Origin: a virus
DNA: 64,000 nucleotides
IMG/VR virus record: IMGVR_UViG_3300021138_000007
Coordinates: 48,112 to 112,111 of that record
Strand: one strand, 5' to 3'
Each line of letters starts with the position of its first letter. Position 1 is the first letter of the stretch. Shown piece after piece: positions 27,391 through 35,443 of the stretch. The notes below the pieces were generated by a model that searched no databases, had not been told where the DNA came from, and saw only the letters and a list, made by a program, of their open reading frames with translations. The position numbers and the translations under genes are program-made.

Positions 27391-27951
27391 CTAAACGTTT
27401 TCACTACTTAATTTCTTTGTAATAGGATTATATATAATAATGTGCTTGTTCTTTTTACGAGCATACTCTACACAATTATAAGTTCCACCCTTGGGATTTC
27501 CATCAAATACAGCTAACAAAGTATCTGATTGATCCACCATATAATGGTTTCGCGCATGTAACCAACCAACAACACTGCGATCATGATTGTAAACAGCAGC
27601 ATCCTCGGCATCTAAAAGCTCATCTAAACTATATACACGCTTTTCACTCACAACATAAATAGTATCAGAATTTTGAGCAATATTTACCCAATTATTTACA
27701 TGCCTGTCTGTCCATGATTTCTTTGTTTGACCAATAAAAGGCACAGCGGCAACCAAATTAATGTCATCCCGAAACTGCTTTTCTTCTACTAAAATTTTAC
27801 CAGCAATCTGATCTACGCCAATCGCCATACCAGTGTAAAAAGTTCGATAATCTTTATTAAGTGAAGAACGTATCAAACGACGCAATGCTTCCTCAACCAA
27901 TAAATCTTTCCCATAAAGATTGCGATGACCTGTAAATGCGAGAGTTTTCAT
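27391..27951 (-). CDS. SLOG-fold protein, YpsA/DUF1273 family
   Basis: 186 aa. FTGHRNLYG at the N-terminus, YTGMAIGVDQIAG, WLHARNHYMVDQSD and GNPKGGTYNCVEYA match the DUF1273/YpsA family. SLOG domains bind or process nucleotide-derived ligands and recur in defence and antiphage signalling systems; the exact ligand is unknown. Neighbours include Fic and nuclease genes. Confidence 0.75.
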   Translation of the reverse strand: MKTLAFTGHRNLYGKDLLVEEALRRLIRSSLNKDYRTFYTGMAIGVDQIAGKILVEEKQFRDDINLVAAVPFIGQTKKSWTDRHVNNWVNIAQNSDTIYVVSEKRVYSLDELLDAEDAAVYNHDRSVVGWLHARNHYMVDQSDTLLAVFDGNPKGGTYNCVEYARKKNKHIIIYNPITKKLSSENV

Positions 27952-28105
27952 AAAAACTTCTACGCTCTTTATTCTTCTAAAATTGTTATTTTCAAATACA
28001 TTTTTAGAAAAAACTGCCTATAATTAAATGTTCATGAAAAAATTGTATAAACATTTATATACGAAACCCTTTCGTGAATAAATTGAAATGAGGTATATAC
28101 CAAAA

Positions 28106-28459
28106 ATGATTCCACAAGATATTCTCAACGACATGGATTCTGATACTCTTCCAGAAACTACAGTGACTGCGCAGCCTGTAATTAGCGATGAAGATTATCA
28201 GAGACTTGCTGTTCTCCGTAATACAATTATCGCTCTTAAAGCCGATAAATCAGATATCGCTGATGCTATCGAAGCCCGTAAACTTGCGCTACAGGAAGCC
28301 GAAGATGCATTGCTGTCTGTGAAAACACAGATTGAAGAAAATGCTAAAAAGCTTCAGGAAACGCTCGATGAAGTCATCGGGCCACTTGGTCTTGAAGGAC
28401 AATTCCAAATTGCAGATGACTCCCCGCACTACGTAACTCCTATGTCTGCTCAACAGTAA
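28106..28459 (+). CDS. small coiled-coil protein, 117 aa
   Basis: Starts MIPQDILNDMDSD. The middle is a coiled coil (AIEARKLALQEAEDALLSVK). TATATA lies 6 nt before ATG 28106, so this leaderless start is preferred over 28088. Codon usage is somewhat GC-richer than neighbours. Function unknown. Confidence 0.6.
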   Translation: MIPQDILNDMDSDTLPETTVTAQPVISDEDYQRLAVLRNTIIALKADKSDIADAIEARKLALQEAEDALLSVKTQIEENAKKLQETLDEVIGPLGLEGQFQIADDSPHYVTPMSAQQ

Positions 28460-28471
28460 GAAAATTCTTAC

Positions 28472-28513
28472 AAATTAAAATAGCATCATAGAGATATGAT
28501 GCTATTTTAATTT
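28472..28513 (+). terminator. 18-bp hairpin terminator
   Basis: AAATTAAAATAGCATCAT / ATGATGCTATTTTAATTT, 6-nt loop. The promoter of the Fic gene starts directly after it. Confidence 0.75.
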
Positions 28514-28530
28514 AAGGTATACTAAAAATT

Positions 28531-29142
28531 ATGAACTTCGATTTATCATTATTTATTAGAGAAAGTAATTTAATTGATCCACAACCTGATCAAAACGGTG
28601 GAGTCATTCCTGGCGCATTGCCAGGTGATCTACTTTATGATAATCAGAAAAATGCGTGGGATTATATAGAATCAATTAAAAATGATAAACAATGGACAAA
28701 AGATGTACCACTGAATATACATCGCCTACTTACAAAAGATGTGCCATTTTTTGAATATAATAACTTTTCAGGAAAATATCGCACTTATAATGTAACAGTA
28801 GGAGGTCACGCATGCCCTGCTTTTTATACCGTTCCAGGATTAATGGAAGATATATTAATACCGAAAATTAATCAACTCTTTAAAGGAGTGGAAATAGGAA
28901 AAATTGATAAAGATGTCGCCGCATGGTGGGTACATAACTGTTTTGAATGCATTCACCCATTCGTAGATGGAAATGGAAGAACAGGAAGATTAATGCTTAA
29001 TGCTTTTCTTTTAGCCAATCAAGGCGAACCCGAAATCGTGTACTTTAATAAAAGATTCGAGTACTATAATAAAATACAAACATTTAGAAATGAAAGATTT
29101 GGAGATATTCTTAATGAATACTATGAAAAATTTGTATCCTAA
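28531..29142 (+). CDS. fic: Fic-domain protein (AMPylation-type enzyme)
   Basis: 203 aa. The Fic motif HPFVDGNGRTGR (about residues 141-152) is intact, with the catalytic His and phosphate-binding loop. Fic proteins usually transfer AMP, or other nucleotide or phosphate groups, to target proteins. The target is unknown; modification of host proteins is the obvious guess in a phage. No classical inhibitory (S/T)xxxE(G/N) helix was spotted with confidence. TATACT lies 7 nt before ATG, so the mRNA is likely leaderless. Confidence 0.85.
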   Translation: MNFDLSLFIRESNLIDPQPDQNGGVIPGALPGDLLYDNQKNAWDYIESIKNDKQWTKDVPLNIHRLLTKDVPFFEYNNFSGKYRTYNVTVGGHACPAFYTVPGLMEDILIPKINQLFKGVEIGKIDKDVAAWWVHNCFECIHPFVDGNGRTGRLMLNAFLLANQGEPEIVYFNKRFEYYNKIQTFRNERFGDILNEYYEKFVS

Positions 29143-29159
29143 AGAACGATAATAAATAT

Positions 29160-29846
29160 ATGAAAACTTATACTATTAGCCCCAGTGACTTAACATTCCT
29201 TTGGAAATCAAAAAGATGCTTTTATCTTAAATATGCACTTAATATCCAAAGACCAAGAATGCCCTTTCCACAAATATTTAATGAAATTGATGCATTAATG
29301 AAAGCAGAATTTAAAGATAAAAATCTTAATGACTTACATCCAAGTCTTCCAAAAGCAAAAGTATTAGATTTAAGTGAATGGGTGGAGAGTGTACCTTTTG
29401 CTGTTCCAGAATATGATATGCAAATTGTTATTAGAGGCAAAGTTGATACTGTTATTCAATTTGAAGATAATACATATGGCATTGTTGATAATAAAACTGC
29501 AAAAGTAGATAAACTTGAAGACTATAAATTAGCCATGAATGCATATGCATTTGCAACAGAACATTCAGCGGAAAAAGAAAAATATGGTAAAAAAGATTTA
29601 TCTATATCGCCAATTAGTAAATTGGGTTTGATTGTATATGAACCAAATCTTTTCACACTAGAACAAGAAGGCAATCTAAAAGGATCAATTCATTGGGTGG
29701 AAATAGAAAAAAATACAGATGCATTTCTTAAATTTTTAGGAAAAAGAGTTGCACCACTTCTTGCACAAAAAGAAGTACCCGCACCAGAAGAAAATGATGA
29801 ATGGTATAAATATGTAGAAAACTTTTACGTATCAACAGAGGAATAA
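29160..29846 (+). CDS. PD-(D/E)XK nuclease, Cas4/RecB-like
   Basis: 228 aa. N-terminal ISPSDLTFLWKSKRCFYLKYAL resembles the start of Cas4/AddB-type nuclease domains. The catalytic core shows VRGKVD-like IRGKVDTVIQF, then YGIVDNKTAK (D...xxK) and a downstream Q/Y-type DYKLAMNAYAFA helix (about residues 110-135). No Cys cluster for an iron-sulfur centre is evident. Family enzymes degrade DNA ends. GATAAT is 6 nt before ATG. Confidence 0.75.
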   Translation: MKTYTISPSDLTFLWKSKRCFYLKYALNIQRPRMPFPQIFNEIDALMKAEFKDKNLNDLHPSLPKAKVLDLSEWVESVPFAVPEYDMQIVIRGKVDTVIQFEDNTYGIVDNKTAKVDKLEDYKLAMNAYAFATEHSAEKEKYGKKDLSISPISKLGLIVYEPNLFTLEQEGNLKGSIHWVEIEKNTDAFLKFLGKRVAPLLAQKEVPAPEENDEWYKYVENFYVSTEE

Positions 29847-29848
29847 AT

Positions 29849-30124
29849 ATGAAAATTATGCAATTCCAATTGTTTAAAGAATTAACAAAAAATTGGTATG
29901 AATATCCCAAAAATGTTAGAAGAAAACAACTGCTATATTTATTAAAACCTAAAACATATTTTGATGTTCTGCGCTTAACAATAACAAGAAAAGCAAAATA
30001 TCAACTATTTGATCCTTTTTTATGCTATGATATAATTAAAACAGGAATGTATGGACAAACATATAGCGCAGACATACATGTTGCACCAATGATACCGTGT
30101 ATTAAAAATAATGATGATAAATAA
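29849..30124 (+). CDS. hypothetical basic protein, 91 aa
   Basis: Not recognised. Basic and aromatic (NVRRKQLLYLLKPKTYF, TRKAKYQLFDPFLCYD). It sits 2 bases after the nuclease stop and overlaps the next gene by 14 nt, so the three may form one operon. Confidence 0.55.
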   Translation: MKIMQFQLFKELTKNWYEYPKNVRRKQLLYLLKPKTYFDVLRLTITRKAKYQLFDPFLCYDIIKTGMYGQTYSADIHVAPMIPCIKNNDDK

Positions 30125-30719
30125 AGATTTAATTGAAGTTAATTTGAAATATGATATCTACGATTACAAAAATGCTTTAAACATATTGCAAAAAAATTAT
30201 GCCAAAGAGTATAATGAAATAATCGAATGTTTAAAATTGATCGTAATATCGAAAGATGATATTGTTGAGAATGGAGGTAATCAATCTAATATTGCAAAAA
30301 ATATTAAATCAATATTTAAAAATAAATATTGGAAAGATGAATGTCAAATATCTGCAAAAATTAGCGATCATGATATATACACTTCACATCATATAGATTT
30401 GTTTAAAAATAATATTGCTATAGAAGTGGAATGGAATAATAAAGATACTTTTTTCGACAGAGATATTCTAAACAATAACAAACTCTATAACAAAGAGAAA
30501 ATTTCACTGGCTGTAATTATTACAAGGAGCGATGATTTACAAGAAGTTTTTAATATACTAAATAAAGGAACTTCGTATGGAAGTTCCACTACACATATAG
30601 GTAAAATTAAAAACAAATTACTAGGAACAGAATGCCCAACAATTGTATTTGGCATAAAGCCAGAATTGATTTCTGAACAGCAATTTGAAAAACAAAAATC
30701 TCTCTTCGATTATTTTTAA
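30111..30719 (+). CDS. BglII/BstYI-like type II restriction endonuclease homologue
   Basis: 202 aa, close to BstYI (about 203) and BglII (about 223). The block HIDLFKNNIAIEVEWNNKD followed by TFFDRD (about residues 95-118) matches the BglII-family active-site region with the metal-binding Asp and Glu. It is followed by AVIITRSDDLQEVF, also typical. Those enzymes cut RGATCY/AGATCT. No DNA methylase gene was found in the window, and no RGATCY site was seen in it, which suggests that the phage avoids the site. Possible roles: host DNA degradation or exclusion of other phages. Confidence 0.72.
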   Translation: MMINKDLIEVNLKYDIYDYKNALNILQKNYAKEYNEIIECLKLIVISKDDIVENGGNQSNIAKNIKSIFKNKYWKDECQISAKISDHDIYTSHHIDLFKNNIAIEVEWNNKDTFFDRDILNNNKLYNKEKISLAVIITRSDDLQEVFNILNKGTSYGSSTTHIGKIKNKLLGTECPTIVFGIKPELISEQQFEKQKSLFDYF

Positions 30720-30735
30720 TAATAAAAGAATAACT

Positions 30736-31338
30736 ATGAAAAAACAAGAACTAGATCAAATAATTAAAAGAAGAGGAATTCTATCAGAAGGACAAATTGA
30801 AGAACAATTTCCTAGAAGAAGATTCTCTCCCTCTATATCAAGAGATGTGTACTATGGAGCAAATGTTCCAGTGCAAGTCCTGTCAAGATGGGTGATGGGA
30901 TTAACTACGCATGATTCACCGTATATCGTAATCTCTATCACCGATCCTGGACAAAATCAATCACCAGACGAACAAGATCATGCGAAAATTCCTCAATCTC
31001 CAAATCTTAAAGCTATTCTCCCAGTATCATTCTATGATACGAATATAGATTATGAAAATGAAGAAAAAACTTATCCATGTATCAATGATCAACAAGCTGC
31101 AAGAATTGCTAAATTCTTGATGCAACATATAGTAAATAATAAACAAACTCCTATTGTGGTTTGTCATTGTGAAGCTGGTATTTCAAGAAGTTCTGGACTC
31201 GCGGCGGCGATAGTTAAATTCTTTGATGATGATAATGATGGGATGTGGATTTCTAATCATTTTTATCCCAATATGACGGTATTTATTAAAGTGTTTAATG
31301 CTCTTCAAAATGAATACATTAATTCGAAAAAGAAATAA
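30736..31338 (+). CDS. Cys-based (dual-specificity-like) protein phosphatase
   Basis: 200 aa. VVCHCEAGISRSSGLAAAI (about residues 140-158) carries the HCx5R phosphatase loop, followed by helix. The general acid Asp is not certain. The frame is open from 30685, but the ATG at 30736 avoids overlap. Such enzymes remove phosphate from proteins or, less often, RNA or lipids. The neighbouring hairpin overlaps the next promoter. Confidence 0.75.
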   Translation: MKKQELDQIIKRRGILSEGQIEEQFPRRRFSPSISRDVYYGANVPVQVLSRWVMGLTTHDSPYIVISITDPGQNQSPDEQDHAKIPQSPNLKAILPVSFYDTNIDYENEEKTYPCINDQQAARIAKFLMQHIVNNKQTPIVVCHCEAGISRSSGLAAAIVKFFDDDNDGMWISNHFYPNMTVFIKVFNALQNEYINSKKK

Positions 31339-31340
31339 AT

Positions 31341-31378
31341 TCTCATAAGGTTAAATTGTATAATTTAATCTTATGAGA
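31341..31378 (+). promoter_or_regulatory. hairpin terminator with the ugd promoter in its loop
   Basis: TCTCATAAGGTTAAAT pairs with ATTTAATCTTATGAGA (one G-T). TATAAT at 31359-31364 lies across the loop, and the right arm contains the ugd ATG (31373). Read-through RNA would hide the start codon, while RNA from this promoter would not fold that way. Confidence 0.6.
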
Positions 31379-32662
31379 ATAGGTGTGATTGGAACAGGAT
31401 ATGTCGGACTTGTACATGCGGCTGTAATGGCTGAAATTGGACATGAAGTTCTTTGCGCTGATATTGATTTTGATAAAATAAATCAGCTTAGAAAAGGCGA
31501 ATGCCCTATCTATGAACCAGGACTTCATGAACTTCTTGTTGCACATACAAAAAATGATAGGATATTCTATACTAGTGATATTCTACAATGTGCTAAATAT
31601 GCAGATATTATCTTTATATGTGTTGGAACTCCCCCAAATAAAGACGGATCACCAAATCTTTCCTTTGTGCAAGATGTAGCACAAACAATAGCTAAAGCAA
31701 TTGATAAATATAAAATCATTGTTAATAAATCTACTGTTCCAGTGGGTACTGCTAAATTAGTCTCTAATATCATAAAACAACATCAAATTACTCCAGCGCC
31801 ATTTGATGTTGTAAGTAATCCAGAATTCCTTCGAGAAGGTAACGCCGTCAAAGACGCCTTCAATGGAGATAGAATCGTTATAGGAAGCAATTCATGGAAA
31901 GCATCAGATGAAATGATGCAACTCTATGCTCAACTTAATACACGAATACTTATTACTGATACTGAAAGCGCCGAAATGATCAAATATGCCGCTAATGCAT
32001 TTCTTGCACTTAAAATAAGCTTTATTAACTCTGTGGCAGATATATGCGAACAAACTGGAGCGAATGTAGAAGAAGTAGCAAGAGGTATTGGAAGCGATTC
32101 TAGAATTGGATCACAATTTCTTAAAGCAGGACTTGGATATGGAGGATCATGTTTTGGTAAAGATGTAGACGCATTTATTCATCTGGCAGATCAATATGAT
32201 ATCGATTTTAATATCCTTAAAGCAACTAAATTAGTAAATCAAAATCGAACTGCTAAATTTATTGAAAGAATTAGAGAACAACTTTCTTCATTAAATGATA
32301 GAAATATTGCAGTACTAGGATTGTCTTTTAAACCAAATACTGATGATATGAGAGATGCTAAATCTATTCCTTTAATTAAACAATTAATTCAAGAAGGAGC
32401 ATTTGTAAAAGCATACGATCCTGTTGCGATTCCACAAGCCAGAAAACTAATCCCAAATATTACATACGCTAAAGATGCATATGATGCATGTGAAACAGCA
32501 GACGCTGTGATTATATGTACTGAATGGGATGAATTTAAACAACTTGAATGGGAATATATAGCTAATAATATGCGTGACCCAATTATGTTTGATGGAAGGA
32601 ATATGTTTGAAAAAGAAGAAATAGAAAAATTAGGGTGGAGCTATTTTAGTATAGGAAGATAA
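31373..32662 (+). CDS. ugd: UDP-glucose 6-dehydrogenase
   Basis: 429 aa, normal length. N-terminal Rossmann GTGYVG (residues 7-12), VGTPP, SNPEFLREG, AEMIKYAANAFLA and GYGGSCFGKD (catalytic Cys about 261) are all present, as is LSFKPNTDDMRDAKS in the C-terminal domain. It oxidises UDP-glucose to UDP-glucuronate with 2 NAD+. In a phage it may alter host surface polysaccharide or feed a sugar modification; a glycosyltransferase-like gene lies at 39537. Confidence 0.95.
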   Translation: MRIGVIGTGYVGLVHAAVMAEIGHEVLCADIDFDKINQLRKGECPIYEPGLHELLVAHTKNDRIFYTSDILQCAKYADIIFICVGTPPNKDGSPNLSFVQDVAQTIAKAIDKYKIIVNKSTVPVGTAKLVSNIIKQHQITPAPFDVVSNPEFLREGNAVKDAFNGDRIVIGSNSWKASDEMMQLYAQLNTRILITDTESAEMIKYAANAFLALKISFINSVADICEQTGANVEEVARGIGSDSRIGSQFLKAGLGYGGSCFGKDVDAFIHLADQYDIDFNILKATKLVNQNRTAKFIERIREQLSSLNDRNIAVLGLSFKPNTDDMRDAKSIPLIKQLIQEGAFVKAYDPVAIPQARKLIPNITYAKDAYDACETADAVIICTEWDEFKQLEWEYIANNMRDPIMFDGRNMFEKEEIEKLGWSYFSIGR

Positions 32663-32693
32663 AGCTCCAATAAAGAATATAAATACAGGAGCT
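32663..32693 (+). promoter_or_regulatory. inverted repeat covering the ribosome site of the next gene
   Basis: AGCTCC (32663-32668) can pair with GGAGCT (32688-32693), which is the Shine-Dalgarno of the gene starting at 32698. Possible translation control. Confidence 0.35.
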
Positions 32694-32697
32694 TAAA

Positions 32698-33198
32698 ATG
32701 AGTCAACAAACAACAGTAAAAATAGCAGAAGTCCTTGGGCAAATGAATGGAGTAATTAACTCTATGGAAGAACAAGGATTATTCGAAGAAGCAAATGCTT
32801 TGAATAAAGTATTTCATAAAATTGCTTGCGATAATTGTCAATGCGGAACTGAAGAATCCACAAATATGACACAACAATTTAGTAATGAAATGTCTAATCA
32901 AGACGAACCAGATTTTGAAGTCGAAATGGCACATAATCAACTTAGCACAGCGAAAAGAGCAATTCAACAATTACAAGAAACACTTGGTGTTCATGAAAAA
33001 AATCTTCCTGCCTGGGTGCAGTCTAAACTTACAACTGCTGTTGATTATTTAGATACTATTAGCGATTATATGAAAAGCGATAAAGATGGCGTAGAAATGG
33101 AAGATAATGAAGCCGTTCCTATGAAAGCTAAATCATTCAATATGACTGTAGATTCACCTAAAACATCTGCCCCTGCATTCAAGATCACAGTTGAATAA
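32698..33198 (+). CDS. hypothetical protein with helix motif shared with 23023, 166 aa
   Basis: The N-terminus INSMEEQGLFEEANALNKVF then HKIA resembles LDATGNYHLADEIDHIL in the protein at 23023. CDNCQCG follows and could bind metal. The middle is helical, with an acidic segment and a hydrophobic C-terminus. AGGAG lies 6 nt before ATG. Unknown function. Confidence 0.6.
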   Translation: MSQQTTVKIAEVLGQMNGVINSMEEQGLFEEANALNKVFHKIACDNCQCGTEESTNMTQQFSNEMSNQDEPDFEVEMAHNQLSTAKRAIQQLQETLGVHEKNLPAWVQSKLTTAVDYLDTISDYMKSDKDGVEMEDNEAVPMKAKSFNMTVDSPKTSAPAFKITVE

Positions 33199-33199
33199 C

Positions 33200-33239
33200 T
33201 TTTAAGAAGAAATAGGAAATTTCCTATTTCTTCTTAAAA
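33200..33239. terminator. perfect 40-bp palindrome, bidirectional terminator
   Basis: TTTTAAGAAGAAATAGGAAA followed immediately by its complement. It begins right after the plus-strand stop (33198) and contains the stop of the minus gene at 33224. Confidence 0.75.
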
Positions 33240-33541
33240 AATCCCTTCTTACTCTCTAATTCTAAAATCTTAGCCTCTAATTGATCATTCTTGGCAAGTA
33301 ATTTTGCAACTTTATCCTTTAATTCAATCACTTCCTCAGGATCATCACTTGCGTCATCACTAATAGTCCAAATATTGCTATGATTATTAGGGCATTGAAA
33401 ATTCTTTCCATCAGTCCTGCGGCGACGATAAAAATCTTTTGTAACACCAAATTTAATGCAACATGTTGCACATGTTATTGGAATTAAATCATCATCGTCA
33501 AATTGATTTAAATATTCTTGAGTTGCTTTGCTTAATCTCAT
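33224..33541 (-). CDS. zinc-finger and coiled-coil protein, 105 aa
   Basis: CATCCIKF and CPNNHSN provide a CxxC...CxxxH arrangement around residues 25-52. From about 65 on it is coiled coil (DKVAKLLAKNDQLEAKILELE) with a basic end. Possibly nucleic-acid binding. Function unknown. Confidence 0.6.
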   Translation of the reverse strand: MRLSKATQEYLNQFDDDDLIPITCATCCIKFGVTKDFYRRRRTDGKNFQCPNNHSNIWTISDDASDDPEEVIELKDKVAKLLAKNDQLEAKILELESKKGFFKKK

Positions 33542-33592
33542 ATGTTTTTCTCTTTAAAGGTATGTTTAATTGTAAAATGTAATTATTGTATT

Positions 33593-34039
33593 ATGTGGTA
33601 TAGGAATAAGCATAAATATAGAATTTCTCATGATTTAAATGAAGTTGATAGAATTGCGGACATTGTAAGTAAAATGAATCCATATACTCCTCAACAACAC
33701 TTTGATCTTTTGACAAAACCATTGCCGCAAATATCTGAATCTGCTTCCGTAGAAGAAAGACTTAAACATATTGCTGATAATAACTTTATCAGGATATATA
33801 ATAGTATTCATCCTCAAATTTATATTTTCCCAAGTGAATCAGTAGGCAAATGGAGATATTTTTTATATGATCCCAAACATCTTAAAAGAATAATGAATGA
33901 AGATTATTATGAAACACTTACCACGCCTTTTAATCTAGATTATCCATTAGAAGAAGTTTATAGCTGGTGTCATAAACAATATCCAACAGCATTAATTGAT
34001 CATTTTGATTCGGAAGAAGAAGCTATTCAAGACTCATAA
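33593..34039 (+). CDS. hypothetical MWY-tagged protein, 148 aa
   Basis: Starts MWYRNKHKYRISHDLNE. The frame is open from 33542 but has no better start signal there; ATG 33593 restores the MWYR tag shared with other proteins. Aromatic-rich, acidic tail. Ends in a 17-nt convergent overlap with the next gene. Not recognised. Confidence 0.55.
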   Translation: MWYRNKHKYRISHDLNEVDRIADIVSKMNPYTPQQHFDLLTKPLPQISESASVEERLKHIADNNFIRIYNSIHPQIYIFPSESVGKWRYFLYDPKHLKRIMNEDYYETLTTPFNLDYPLEEVYSWCHKQYPTALIDHFDSEEEAIQDS

Positions 34040-34433
34040 GTTTTTTGCTTAATTCAATATTCAATTTATTAGGAAATTTTAACTTTAAATTTTGTAAAAA
34101 ACTTCGTTTACTAGGCTGTCGAAAATAAATATAAATATTATATTTGTCTTTGTCTTCTTGAGGAATCTTTAAACCTATAACTGTAGAGTCTGAATATACT
34201 AATTCACAATCTTTACCAAATTGTTTATAAATATGATCATCTACAATAATGCTAAAGTCTCCATAATAAGATGGCCCACTCAATATTCGTGTTTGAGGAT
34301 GATAGGGAACAAATTTAATATCTACATAAACTACATTCCCAACACCATACCCGCCATGATATATCCACAAATATTTATCATGATTAACATTCATTAATGT
34401 TAAAATTTTGTTCAAAGCTTTATCTATTTTCAT
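34023..34433 (-). CDS. hypothetical protein, 136 aa
   Basis: Not recognised. Basic, many Tyr (YLWIYHGGYGVGNVVYVDIK), likely a mixed alpha/beta domain. Start abuts the exonuclease gene stop (shared base 34433). Confidence 0.6.
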   Translation of the reverse strand: MKIDKALNKILTLMNVNHDKYLWIYHGGYGVGNVVYVDIKFVPYHPQTRILSGPSYYGDFSIIVDDHIYKQFGKDCELVYSDSTVIGLKIPQEDKDKYNIYIYFRQPSKRSFLQNLKLKFPNKLNIELSKKLMSLE

Positions 34434-34942
34434 TAGCTTCCTCGATAAAGAATGCCCTGAATGTATTCATATTTACCTTTGCATTCACGAGCGTCTGCAA
34501 GAGCATCATGCTTATTTCCTGTAGTTGGCAAAATGAACTTTTCAATACCTTCTTGCTTACGCCATTGCTGAATGTCACGCACAAACATAGGCCAAGTCTT
34601 CGGTAAATCAAGCATTTTGCCATATAATTGACATAACACCACCCAATCATATGAAGCATAATCTGCCCAGAATTCAGGATTTTTCCCGACAAATTCAATA
34701 ATGTCTTTCGCTATCTGTTTTCTGGTCTTCCAAACAGGAGAGTCCTCTTGCGGTAAATGACAAATGACATTGTCTTGTAGCCATTTATCTTTAAGAATAC
34801 GATCCCAATCTGCGTCAATAACACAAGCGTAATATTCTCTGTTATCTTCACTAACAATCGCAATTGAAATTAATTCAATTGTTTTACCATCTTCTAAAAA
34901 TTCTGTATCAAAAAAGTATTTAATCTTCTTGCTCCTCTTCAT
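34433..34942 (-). CDS. 3'-5' exoribonuclease, Rv2179c/RNase AS-like (DEDD fold)
   Basis: 169 aa. KYFFDTEFLEDGKTIELISI (DxE motif, residues 11-15) then DYASYDWVVL (third Asp, about 92) and HDALADAR (about 146-153; HxxxD) give a complete DEDDh active site. The wording fits the Rv2179c/RNase AS family, which trims RNA 3' ends. It overlaps the previous gene by 23 nt. Confidence 0.8.
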   Translation of the reverse strand: MKRSKKIKYFFDTEFLEDGKTIELISIAIVSEDNREYYACVIDADWDRILKDKWLQDNVICHLPQEDSPVWKTRKQIAKDIIEFVGKNPEFWADYASYDWVVLCQLYGKMLDLPKTWPMFVRDIQQWRKQEGIEKFILPTTGNKHDALADARECKGKYEYIQGILYRGS

Positions 34943-35285
34943 CTGTGTCTTTTGTATTTGCTAATAAATCCTCATAAGTTTTAATTGCATTCTCAATAGT
35001 GGCAATTTGATTCTTAATCTGGTCAATATTAAAATCACCTTCATCAGCCTTCACGTTATCATAACGCACTACTGATTCTACTAAAGTTAATTCTAACTTG
35101 GAGAAATATAACATTTCATTTAAAAATTGTAACTTTAAATTAATGCCACCGCGATTTGAATCATACATGGCTTTCACCCTGCCATATTCAACACCAGCAT
35201 AAATAACTAAATTAATAGCCTGTTTAGATGTTAACTGAACAGGATATTTGACTTCTTCTGCATATAATTCTTCAATGTTTTTCAT
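34920..35285 (-). CDS. hypothetical protein, 121 aa
   Basis: Not recognised. Helical with an acidic tail (KDTDEEEQED). AAGGG lies 5 nt before ATG. Overlaps the exonuclease gene, so likely co-translated. Confidence 0.6.
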   Translation of the reverse strand: MKNIEELYAEEVKYPVQLTSKQAINLVIYAGVEYGRVKAMYDSNRGGINLKLQFLNEMLYFSKLELTLVESVVRYDNVKADEGDFNIDQIKNQIATIENAIKTYEDLLANTKDTDEEEQED

Positions 35286-35304
35286 TTTTTACCCTTAATA
35301 TATA

Positions 35305-35418
35305 CTACGTGAATTCATCAATAATGTTAGCATCCCTAATGCCTCGATATGTCCCATACATCAAAGCAATTATAGTGATCATTATATATGTGAAACTAAA
35401 TACTAATTCAAGCGCCAT
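35305..35418 (-). CDS. small membrane protein, 37 aa
   Basis: MALELVFSFTYIMITIIALMYG gives one clear transmembrane helix; the short tail is charged. Found in a 158-base gap that has no other gene. There is no clear ribosome site, so confidence is limited. Confidence 0.35.
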   Translation of the reverse strand: MALELVFSFTYIMITIIALMYGTYRGIRDANIIDEFT

Positions 35419-35443
35419 TGCTTTATTTTTTATTGAAATTCAA

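Noticed and set aside
28034-28081. 15-codon ORF MKKLYKHLYTKPFRE after a TATAAT box
   Set aside because: Too short to support; it may be a leader containing an ACGAAA/TTTCGT hairpin.
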